A DNA stretch of 13,418 nt, taken from assembly GCA_902477365.1 (NCBI GenBank), contig CABSGW010000047.1:1-13418 (forward strand). The letters are read 5' to 3'. Position 1 is the stretch's first letter. Each line of letters starts with the position of its first letter. Source of the stretch: an uncultured Prevotellaceae bacterium (GTDB lineage Bacteria; Bacteroidota; Bacteroidia; Bacteroidales; Bacteroidaceae). A model generated the notes under the pieces. It was not told where the DNA came from and made no database searches. It saw only the letters and a program-made list of their open reading frames with translations. This document shows positions 7,494 through 13,418 of the stretch, one piece after another. Both the position numbers and the translations under genes were made by a program.

Positions 7494-8233
7494 AAGAAGT
7501 ACGTTTGTTTTATGCGCCCGATGCGGCGGAAAGTACAGAGTTGCCGGCCGATGAGGCCGGTCACGTGGCGCGCGTGTTGCGTTTAAGCGAGGGAGACGAA
7601 CTCCTGTTAACCGACGGTAAGGGTTTTTTCTATCAAGCCATATTAACAACTGCATCTCCTAAACATTGTCTGTATAAAGTTAGCGAAACCTATCCAAAAC
7701 AACGGGAGTGGAGCGGACACCTACATTTGGCGGTAGCACCTACAAAAAACATGGACCGCATGGAATGGTTAGCTGAAAAAGCTACAGAAATAGGTTTTGA
7801 CGAGTTGTCCTTTCTGTCGTGTACCTTTTCTGAACGTAAAGTATTAAAAGAAGAACGAATCGGGAAAATATTGATTTCAGCCATGAAGCAAAGCCATAAG
7901 GCATGGTTACCCAAACTGAATGCATTGTCTTCTTTTGCATCATTCCTAAAGCAACCTTTTTCTGGAAACAAATATATAGCTCATTGTTACGATGAAAAAG
8001 AGCTGTTTCCCGATTCGAATATTCCGGTTGAAAAACCTTTTTTGTTCGATGTGTTGAAACCGGGTGAAGATGCATTGGTTATGGTTGGTCCGGAGGGGGA
8101 TTTCAGTGTGGAAGAAGTCCGTCAAGCAATTGCTTGCGGTTTTATTCCGGTTAGTTTGGGAAAAAGCCGTTTGCGCACTGAGACCGCTGCACTGGTGGCC
8201 GTTCATTTAATGCATCTGAAAAACCGCAACTAG
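7490..8233 (+). CDS. rsmE: 16S rRNA (uracil(1498)-N(3))-methyltransferase RsmE
   Basis: A 247-residue SPOUT-class methyltransferase that methylates N3 of U1498 in helix 44 of 16S rRNA using S-adenosylmethionine. An N-terminal PUA-like domain (about 1-70) includes HVARVLRLSEGDELLLTDGKG. The C-terminal knotted domain has the family signatures: KNMDRMEWLAEKATEIG near residues 85-101, MVGPEGDFS with Gly200-Pro201-Glu202, and LGKSRLRTETAAL with Arg227 to Ala233, which forms the SAM-binding trefoil knot. Length matches the family. The start codon overlaps the stop of the BFN gene (ATGA), so the two are very probably translationally coupled. A 57-nt gap with a hairpin separates it from the kinase-RapZ gene. 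I see no defect in it. Confidence 0.95.
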   Translation: MKEVRLFYAPDAAESTELPADEAGHVARVLRLSEGDELLLTDGKGFFYQAILTTASPKHCLYKVSETYPKQREWSGHLHLAVAPTKNMDRMEWLAEKATEIGFDELSFLSCTFSERKVLKEERIGKILISAMKQSHKAWLPKLNALSSFASFLKQPFSGNKYIAHCYDEKELFPDSNIPVEKPFLFDVLKPGEDALVMVGPEGDFSVEEVRQAIACGFIPVSLGKSRLRTETAALVAVHLMHLKNRN

Positions 8234-8238
8234 TAGAT

Positions 8239-8279
8239 TTACTATTCGTGGTTTATCGTAAAAAGCCAACGAATAGTAA
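8239..8279 (+). promoter_or_regulatory. Hairpin in the leader of the kinase-RapZ gene
   Basis: An 11-bp perfect inverted repeat (8239-8249 and 8269-8279; arms TTACTATTCGT/ACGAATAGTAA), extended by two more G-C pairs (8250-8251 with 8266-8267) across a bulged A8268. It closes a loop of about 14 nt. The right arm ends 11 nt before the ATG at 8291, so in the mRNA the structure would sit against the ribosome-binding region. No U-tract follows, so a simple terminator is unlikely. It may be a processing site, a translational control element or a protein-binding site. Confidence 0.5.
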
Positions 8280-8290
8280 GGTGAATAATC

Positions 8291-9832
8291 ATGGAAAAAT
8301 TAATACAACTTTATAAGATATGGCGGGGGGAAGCCCCTCTCCGGGTAGAGCCCTTACCGCAAGCAGGTAGCAACCGCTCTTATTATCGACTGTTTGCCGC
8401 CACCGGATCGCAGTCTGCCAGTGTTATTGGGGTTATTGGACAGTCGCGCGATGGGAACCGTGCTTTTATACATCTTACGCGCCATTTTATGCAGCGGCGT
8501 TTGCCAGTCCCTTCTCTGTTAGCCGTTTCGGAAGACGAGATGTGTTATCTGCAAAGTGATTTAGGCAATGTTTCCTTGTATGATGCGTTGGCGCAAGGCC
8601 GAAAAGCCGGTGGCAGGTACAATCAGGCAGAGCGCGAGCTGTTGCGTCGTACCATGAAGGCATTGCCCGAAATACAGGTGAGAGGAGCTCGTGGATTAGA
8701 TTTCACTTGTTGCTATCCTCAGCCGGCGTTCGATCGGACAGGTGTTTTGTTCGACCTGTATTATTTTAAATATTGTTTTCTGAAAGCAGTTGATTTGGAG
8801 TTTCATGAACTGAAGCTGGAAGCGGCTTTCCAACTGCTGGCCGACGATTTGGTACACGATGTGGGCGAAACATTTCTCTATCGTGACTTTCAGGCTCGTA
8901 ATGTGATGCTTTCTGCTGAGGGAGAACCCTGCTTTATTGATTATCAGGGTGGACGAAGAGGTCCGTTGGCTTATGATCTGGTATCGTTCTTGTGGCAAGC
9001 CTCTGCCAACTATCCGGTAAGTTTGCGCAATGAGTTGATTGATGTCTACCTGAAGAGTCTGAGACAGTATATAGAGGTAGATGAAACCGCTTTCAGGGCT
9101 CGTTTGAATTTGTTTGTATTGTTTCGTCTGATGCAGGTTCTTGGTGCTTATGGTTTCCGAGGCTATTTTGAACGGAAACAATACTTTATAGACAGTATTC
9201 GTCCGGCAATAGCGAATCTTCGGATTTTGTTGGCAGAGTGGGGCTGTCCTTATCCTTATTTGAAAGATGTGTTGGGGCGGTTGGTGGCTCTTCCCAGGTT
9301 TCAATCTGTTTCAGGAAACGCAGACTCTACTGGTGTAGATGCCCATGCGGCCGGGGACAATGTCTTTAAAACAAACGTGGTTGATGGTCCGGCTACCGTT
9401 TCCAAATACGACGGAAAGGGCATGCTTAAAGTGCGCGTGTTCAGTTTCTCCTACCGTAAGGGTATTCCCGAGGATGAAAGTGGTAATGGCGGAGGTTATG
9501 TGTTTGACTGCCGTAGCACACACAACCCTGGTCGTTACGAACCTTACAAGCGGCTTACCGGGTTGGACGAACCGGTGATACGCTTTTTGGAGGATGATGG
9601 GGAGATTCTTACTTTTTTAGATAGTGTTTATAGGTTGGCCGATGTACATGTTGAGCGGTATTTAAAACGTGGATTCACCGATCTGATGTTCTCTTTCGGT
9701 TGTACCGGTGGTCAGCACCGCAGTGTATATGCCGCACAACATTTGGCCGAACATCTGTATCGTAAATATGGTATAGAGGTCTTTATCTGCCATCGTGAAC
9801 AGCAGATAAAGCAGGTTTTATCTCCCCAATAA
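8291..9832 (+). CDS. AmgK-like sugar kinase fused to RapZ C-terminal domain
   Basis: A 513-residue cytoplasmic two-domain protein. Residues 1 to about 330 form an aminoglycoside-phosphotransferase-type kinase most like AmgK, which phosphorylates the anomeric hydroxyl of MurNAc or GlcNAc in peptidoglycan recycling. The phosphate loop is GSNRSYYRL near 27-35. The catalytic loop is YRDFQARN with Asp199 and Asn204; the metal-binding Asp217 is in FIDYQGG. A RLMQVLGAYGF segment mirrors the AmgK helical lobe. A hydrophilic linker spans about 335-375. Residues about 376-513 match the RapZ C-terminal domain: FDCRSTHNP with Asp406, Arg408 and Asn412-Pro413, then GCTGGQHRS at 470-478. In E. coli RapZ this region binds glucosamine-6-phosphate and small RNA. 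The RapZ N-terminal P-loop ATPase is absent. It is probably transcribed with rsmE; the terminator at 9921-9990 follows. Domain calls are firm; the substrate (MurNAc, GlcNAc or another sugar) and the effector are inferred. Confidence 0.88.
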   Translation: MEKLIQLYKIWRGEAPLRVEPLPQAGSNRSYYRLFAATGSQSASVIGVIGQSRDGNRAFIHLTRHFMQRRLPVPSLLAVSEDEMCYLQSDLGNVSLYDALAQGRKAGGRYNQAERELLRRTMKALPEIQVRGARGLDFTCCYPQPAFDRTGVLFDLYYFKYCFLKAVDLEFHELKLEAAFQLLADDLVHDVGETFLYRDFQARNVMLSAEGEPCFIDYQGGRRGPLAYDLVSFLWQASANYPVSLRNELIDVYLKSLRQYIEVDETAFRARLNLFVLFRLMQVLGAYGFRGYFERKQYFIDSIRPAIANLRILLAEWGCPYPYLKDVLGRLVALPRFQSVSGNADSTGVDAHAAGDNVFKTNVVDGPATVSKYDGKGMLKVRVFSFSYRKGIPEDESGNGGGYVFDCRSTHNPGRYEPYKRLTGLDEPVIRFLEDDGEILTFLDSVYRLADVHVERYLKRGFTDLMFSFGCTGGQHRSVYAAQHLAEHLYRKYGIEVFICHREQQIKQVLSPQ

Positions 9833-10328
9833 AACATAGGAAGGTTGTCGGATTAGGTGTCTGTTTCGCTGTTCCGCGAACGCGTAATATTTATCGTCTG
9901 TTATTTGTTGCTTATATTCAAAAAACGAATTGGGCATCTTGTGGAAATGTTCTTATGGGAATGTTTTGACGAGATGCCCAATTCGTTTTTGGCGATGAGT
10001 CTTGCTCACAGACTCTGTTCTTGTAATGCTATTTATTGAAAACTGACATCATGCTGTCATTCGTTCAGCCAATGACAAGCACTGGTTCGGCATAAGTCGA
10101 TGAAAAATCATGACCTATATCAATTATTAGCGTAGAAAATGAGTTATGGCTGGCTATATTCCAATTTATAATTGGTATTTTTGTCTTAAAGTTAGGACTG
10201 TTCTATTGGACTTTTCTGTACAAGGATAGTTGGATGTTCCAATGTAACTGACAGGAAAGAATGTTCTTCTTTCTTGAAAACAGACAAAAATGAATCAATT
10301 TTTTCTCTGAATAAAAGTTATTTGTGTT
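9833..10328. other. Intergenic region between the fusion gene and GH84
   Basis: A gap of 496 nt. The left third holds the 19-bp inverted-repeat terminator (9921-9990). The rest has no credible gene: a short open frame at 9857-10039 runs straight through the terminator. Two small dyads are visible: TGTCATT/AATGACA (10055-10061 and 10071-10077) and CCAATT-TAT-AATTGG (10161-10175). The second is AT-rich and could be an operator for the GH84 gene. No clean TAnnTTTG box was found before 10329; the nearest is the imperfect TTATTTG that ends 4 nt before the start codon. Confidence 0.5.
9921..9990. terminator. Long inverted-repeat terminator after the fusion gene
   Basis: A perfect 19-bp repeat (9921-9939 and 9972-9990) surrounds a 32-nt loop. 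The left arm begins with five A and the right arm ends with five T, so the stem can terminate transcription in either direction. It lies about 90 nt after the stop at 9832. The loop is unusually long for a simple intrinsic terminator. Confidence 0.75.
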
Positions 10329-12143
10329 ATGGTTACTAAGAAAATAGTTGCATTGGCCCTTGCCTGTCTGATGGGTGGATGGGTTATGGCTCAATCAATT
10401 GTGATAAACCCTTTACCAAACGAAACCCGTTATAAGGGTAAGCGGATCGCGCAACCACAAACGTTTCATATGGTAGGCCGGGACGAAGCCGCCCCTAATG
10501 CGGTACGAGCACTGGATAGTTTGCTTGGCGGCCGCTTAGACACACAGGGTGTGGAACTTGTAATTGGCGAAAAGGGGGATAAATGCGTAAAGAAATACGT
10601 TAAATACATTCCCAACTATCCCGAAGGATATTATTTGGAAGTAGGAAAAAAACGTATAGTTCTGGCTGGTAACGATATCCGTGGTACTTTTTATGCAGTT
10701 CAAACCCTAAGGCAACTGTTGAACGATGAAGCGGGGAACAAGCGTAGTGAAATTCCACTGCTCACCATTACGGACTATCCGAAGGTACATGTCCGGGGAG
10801 TGGTCGAAGGGTTCTATGGCAGTCCCTGGAGTCAGGAAGCACGCATCAGTCAGTTGGAGTTTTATGGGGCAAACAAGTTGAATACGTATGTTTTTGGTCC
10901 TAAAAACGATCCTTACCACAGTACTCCCCGATGGCGACTGCCTTATCCGGAAAAACAAGCTAAGGGGATTACGCACTTGGTGAATTTAGCCCACCAAAAC
11001 GAGGTGGATTTTGTATGGGCCATCCATCCGGGTCGTGACATACAGTGGAACGACGAGGATCGGGACAAGGTGGTCGAAAAATTTGAGAGTATGTACCAGT
11101 TGGGGGTACGGTCGTTTGCCGTATTTTTTGATGATATCAGCGGAAACGGGACGAATGCCCGGCATCAGGCTGAACTGATGAATTATCTGAACAAGCATTT
11201 TGTACAGAAGAAGAGTGATGTAAAACCTCTCATTATCTGTCCAACCGAATATAACCGTGGTCGCTGTAAGACTGACTATATGGCTACGTTGGGCAGTATG
11301 CTTGATGCCGACATTCGTATCATGTGGACCGGCGACCGTGCCTTGTCGGACATTACAGTCGAAAATTTGGAGTGGGTACAGGAGAAAATGAAACGCAAAC
11401 CCTATATATGGTGGAATTTTCCCGTTACCGATTTTGCTAACGAACGTATCTTAATGGGAAAAGTACAAGGGGTAACTCCGATGATAGAACATCACACTTC
11501 GGCCTTTGTGGCCAATCCGATGGAATATGCCGAGGCTTCCAAACTATCGCTCTACGGAGTCGCTAATCTTACTTGGAATCCATCGGCTTACCAAGCCGAC
11601 TCGGCTTGGTTGCAAGCCATCAAGGCTCTGATGCCTACCGAAGCTGCTGCTTTTAAATGTTTTTGTTCACACTCGTCGGCTACAGGCGAAGAACATTTTA
11701 AGCGTGAAGAATCGGCTCATTTATTGCCTTTGATAGAGCGCATTAACCGACAGCTAGATAAACAAAAAAGCATCGATGAGGCAGATGTACAAGCGTTGGA
11801 TAAAGAGTTCAAGACAATGACAGACGCTTCAGAACGTTTGTTGTTGAGTACTTGTAACCTGTCGCTTATTAAAGAAATTAAGCCTTGGTTGGTTTCTTTC
11901 GGGCTTTTGGGAAAAATGGGTGAACAGACACTCTTGTTGCATCGAGCTTTGCAACAAGGCAATCGCGATGACTTTCAGCAAAAATATCGTTCTGTCCGGT
12001 TGTTGCAACATCAAGTGTCTGTGCTGAATCGTAAGCCCAAGGTGGGTAGCGAACATGTATTGCCGCTGATTAAAAAAATCTTTCGAGCATCGGTACAACA
12101 ATTCAATCTAACGTATAAAAGTCAGTTGGAAGATACGGTGTGA
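10329..12143 (+). CDS. GH84 beta-N-acetylglucosaminidase, exported
   Basis: A 604-residue family GH84 enzyme, which removes beta-linked GlcNAc by substrate-assisted catalysis through the acetamido group. A signal peptide covers residues 1-21 (ends WVMAQ), so it acts in the periplasm or outside. The N-terminal alpha/beta domain (about 22-145) contains YYLEVGKKRIVLAGNDIRG. The (beta/alpha)8 catalytic domain starts at VRGVVEGFYGSPWS near residue 156. FFDDISG carries the catalytic pair Asp268-Asp269; WAIHPGRDIQW and CPTEYNRGRC are further conserved segments. After the barrel comes a helical region to the end. It is shorter than BtGH84 (BT4395, about 737 residues) and lacks extra C-terminal binding modules. 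Natural substrate is not readable: host glycans and cell-wall fragments are both possible. It stands alone after a 496-nt gap, and the MurU-like gene follows 170 nt downstream on the same strand. Confidence 0.93.
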   Translation: MVTKKIVALALACLMGGWVMAQSIVINPLPNETRYKGKRIAQPQTFHMVGRDEAAPNAVRALDSLLGGRLDTQGVELVIGEKGDKCVKKYVKYIPNYPEGYYLEVGKKRIVLAGNDIRGTFYAVQTLRQLLNDEAGNKRSEIPLLTITDYPKVHVRGVVEGFYGSPWSQEARISQLEFYGANKLNTYVFGPKNDPYHSTPRWRLPYPEKQAKGITHLVNLAHQNEVDFVWAIHPGRDIQWNDEDRDKVVEKFESMYQLGVRSFAVFFDDISGNGTNARHQAELMNYLNKHFVQKKSDVKPLIICPTEYNRGRCKTDYMATLGSMLDADIRIMWTGDRALSDITVENLEWVQEKMKRKPYIWWNFPVTDFANERILMGKVQGVTPMIEHHTSAFVANPMEYAEASKLSLYGVANLTWNPSAYQADSAWLQAIKALMPTEAAAFKCFCSHSSATGEEHFKREESAHLLPLIERINRQLDKQKSIDEADVQALDKEFKTMTDASERLLLSTCNLSLIKEIKPWLVSFGLLGKMGEQTLLLHRALQQGNRDDFQQKYRSVRLLQHQVSVLNRKPKVGSEHVLPLIKKIFRASVQQFNLTYKSQLEDTV

Positions 12144-12313
12144 TAAGGATGACAAACCATATAGTTACAATGTATGGCTTTGTATCTGTTATGAAATAAA
12201 TGTTCGGTTACGGTAATGTTTTTTCTGCGGAAACGACATTAATTAGTAGTTTTTGCGTAACTTTCCACATCAAAACGAGATGTCAGTTGTAGCATAAAAG
12301 AAAAAGGAATGTG

Positions 12314-13051
12314 ATGAAAGCCATGATTTTTGCAGCCGGTATGGGTACCCGCTTGAAACCATTGACAGATACGATGCCTAAGGCCTTAGTTCCTGTCGGT
12401 GGAAAACCGTTGTTGGCTTGGCAGTTGGATAAATTGGTAGCGGCCGGTGCAACTAATATCATTGTCAATATACACCATTTTGCCGACCAGGTAGAACAAT
12501 ATTTAGCAGACTATGTATTACCCGAGGGGGTATGTGTGCATATTTCGGACGAGCGCACAGCGTTACTCGAGACCGGAGGGGCACTGAAAAAGGCGGCTCC
12601 TTGGCTTGCTGCCGATGACGGACCGGTTTTGGTGCATAATGTTGATATCCTGAGTAATGTGGATTTAAAGGATTTTTATGCGCGTAATCGGTCTGCGGGT
12701 ACAACTTTACTGGTGAGCGAGCGCTCTACCAACCGTTATTTACTGTTTGACGAGTCCGGTCGTCTGATGGGATGGACCAATACGCAGACGGGTGAGGTGC
12801 GTTCGCCTTATGCAAAGGAACGTTTGGCTGATTGTCGTAAATATGCCTTCTCGGGCATACAGTTGGTATCTCCCGATCTGTTCCCTTTGATGAAAGGGTG
12901 GCCAGAACGTTTTTCGATTATTGATTTCTATTTGCGTATTTGTCATCAAGTGCCGATCTATGGTTGGGCGATGTCCGGATTACGGTTGCTGGATGTGGGA
13001 AAACAAGATACGTTGCAGGCTGCCGAAAGTTTTGCGGCATCGCTTGTTTGA
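12314..13051 (+). CDS. MurU-like nucleotidyltransferase
   Basis: A 245-residue cytoplasmic sugar-1-phosphate nucleotidyltransferase with a Rossmann-like fold. The signature GMGTRLKPLT lies at residues 9-18 and is followed by MPKALVPVGGKP with Lys23. LETGGAL at 85-91 binds the nucleotide, and VHNVD with Asp111 supplies metal binding. Length and motif order match MurU, which makes UDP-MurNAc from MurNAc-1-phosphate and UTP, better than the longer glucose-1-phosphate or mannose-1-phosphate enzymes. The AmgK-like kinase two genes upstream supports this. An HddC-like or other hexose-1-phosphate enzyme remains possible. ATG at 12314 is preferred over the in-frame GTG at 12311, because the purine run AAAAAGGA (12301-12308) is well spaced only from the ATG and the protein then begins MKAMIFAAG like its relatives. 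It lies 95 nt before guaA. Confidence 0.85.
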   Translation: MKAMIFAAGMGTRLKPLTDTMPKALVPVGGKPLLAWQLDKLVAAGATNIIVNIHHFADQVEQYLADYVLPEGVCVHISDERTALLETGGALKKAAPWLAADDGPVLVHNVDILSNVDLKDFYARNRSAGTTLLVSERSTNRYLLFDESGRLMGWTNTQTGEVRSPYAKERLADCRKYAFSGIQLVSPDLFPLMKGWPERFSIIDFYLRICHQVPIYGWAMSGLRLLDVGKQDTLQAAESFAASLV

Positions 13052-13105
13052 TCCGAAGTGTCCTGAAACTATCGGCCAAAGCATCGTCATCTGTAAAAAA
13101 AAACG

Positions 13106-13113
13106 TATCTTTG
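13106..13113 (+). promoter_or_regulatory. -7 box for guaA (TATCTTTG)
   Basis: An exact TAnnTTTG match 33 nt before the guaA ATG, preceded by an A-run (13095-13103). No clear TTTG is present at the -33 position. It suggests that guaA has its own promoter rather than depending on the MurU-like gene. Confidence 0.6.
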
Positions 13114-13146
13114 CACATATAGAATATTGTAACCTAAAAATAGAAG

Positions 13147-13418
13147 ATGCAGCAGAAAATTATCATCCTCGACTTTGGTTCTCAGACAACCCAGCTCATC
13201 GGACGCCGTGTTCGTGAGATGGATACGTTTTGTGAGATCCTTCCTTATAACAAGTTTCCGCATGACGACCCTACGGTTATCGGTGTCATCTTGAGCGGAT
13301 CTCCTTATAGTGTGTACGATCCGGAAGCTTTTAAGGTGGATTTGAGCCGTATTCGTGGGAAATATCCTGTTTTGGGTATTTGTTATGGTGCGCAGTATAT
13401 GGCACAAACGTATGGCGG
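13147..13418 (+). CDS. guaA: GMP synthase (glutamine-hydrolysing), N-terminal part, cut by window edge
   Basis: The first 90 full codons of GuaA, which aminates XMP to GMP using glutamine and ATP in purine biosynthesis. The visible part is the class I glutamine amidotransferase domain. It begins MQQKIIILDFGSQTTQLIGRRVRE, continues with the oxyanion-strand motif GVILSGSPYSV (46-56), and has the nucleophile elbow PVLGICYGAQ with catalytic Cys79. The catalytic His and Glu and the ATP-pyrophosphatase domain lie beyond the window. The frame is open to the last base with no stop. Downstream of its own -7 box, the leader is about 27-30 nt. Confidence 0.95.
   Translation, partial: MQQKIIILDFGSQTTQLIGRRVREMDTFCEILPYNKFPHDDPTVIGVILSGSPYSVYDPEAFKVDLSRIRGKYPVLGICYGAQYMAQTYG

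Noticed and set aside
8696..9304. A 202-codon open frame on the minus strand opposite the kinase domain.
   Set aside because: The plus strand encodes a clear kinase with conserved motifs here. The minus-strand protein shows no family resemblance and has the look of a codon-bias shadow.
9857..10039. A 60-codon open frame after the fusion gene.
   Set aside because: It reads through both arms of the terminator inverted repeat and resembles nothing known.
12153..12182. A weak hairpin (CAAA-CCATA with TATGG-C-TTTG) after the GH84 stop.
   Set aside because: The stem is short with a bulge and lacks a U-tract, so it is weak evidence for a terminator.
12311..12313. GTG as start of the MurU-like gene.
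   Set aside because: The ATG at 12314 is better spaced from the purine run and gives the conserved MKAMIFAAG N-terminus.
1..13418. CRISPR arrays, tRNA or rRNA genes, insertion sequences and prophage genes.
   Set aside because: No spaced direct repeats, cloverleaf-like segments, transposase or integrase sequences were seen on either strand by reading.

Overview
The window looks like chromosomal DNA of a Bacteroides-type bacterium (Bacteroidota). This rests on the gene content (GH92 and GH84 glycosidases, a BT0820-like HAD protein, a PiT transporter with a PhoU-like tail, a BFN/UVR protein). It also rests on promoter-like -7 boxes of the Bacteroides form TAnnTTTG, here TATCTTTG or TATATTTG, upstream of several genes, and on the scarcity of strong Shine-Dalgarno sequences. 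I cannot fix the species. I saw no tRNA, rRNA, CRISPR array, transposase or integrase; it reads as ordinary core genome apart from one unusual fusion gene.

Layout. (1) 1-2139: a hairpin at the left edge, an exported protein of unknown function, and a small HAD-family phosphatase, closed by a 21-bp bidirectional hairpin terminator. (2) 2160-4400, minus strand: a Pi transporter (PiT) with a C-terminal PhoU-like helical domain. It converges on that terminator and diverges from the next gene. (3) 4660-6870: an exported GH92 alpha-mannosidase with its own promoter. (4) 6951-9832: a unit with a promoter directly behind the GH92 stop. It holds a bifunctional-nuclease-domain protein with a UVR motif, RsmE (overlapping by 4 nt), and, after a 57-nt spacer containing a hairpin, a 513-residue fusion of an AmgK-like sugar kinase to the C-terminal domain of RapZ. 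A 19-bp perfect inverted repeat follows as terminator. (5) 10329-13418: an exported GH84 beta-N-acetylglucosaminidase, a MurU-like nucleotidyltransferase, and the first 90 codons of guaA (GMP synthase), cut by the window edge.

How they fit together. The kinase half of the fusion resembles AmgK, the anomeric MurNAc/GlcNAc kinase. The gene at 12314 resembles MurU, the MurNAc-1-phosphate uridylyltransferase that follows AmgK in the Pseudomonas peptidoglycan-recycling route. Between them lies a hexosaminidase able in principle to release GlcNAc. The fused RapZ domain is, in enterobacteria, the part that senses glucosamine-6-phosphate and binds small RNAs controlling GlmS. I infer that this locus salvages cell-wall amino sugars and that the fused domain may tie kinase activity or expression to amino-sugar supply. 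This is the most interesting signal in the window. The other genes look like separate housekeeping or glycan-utilisation units.
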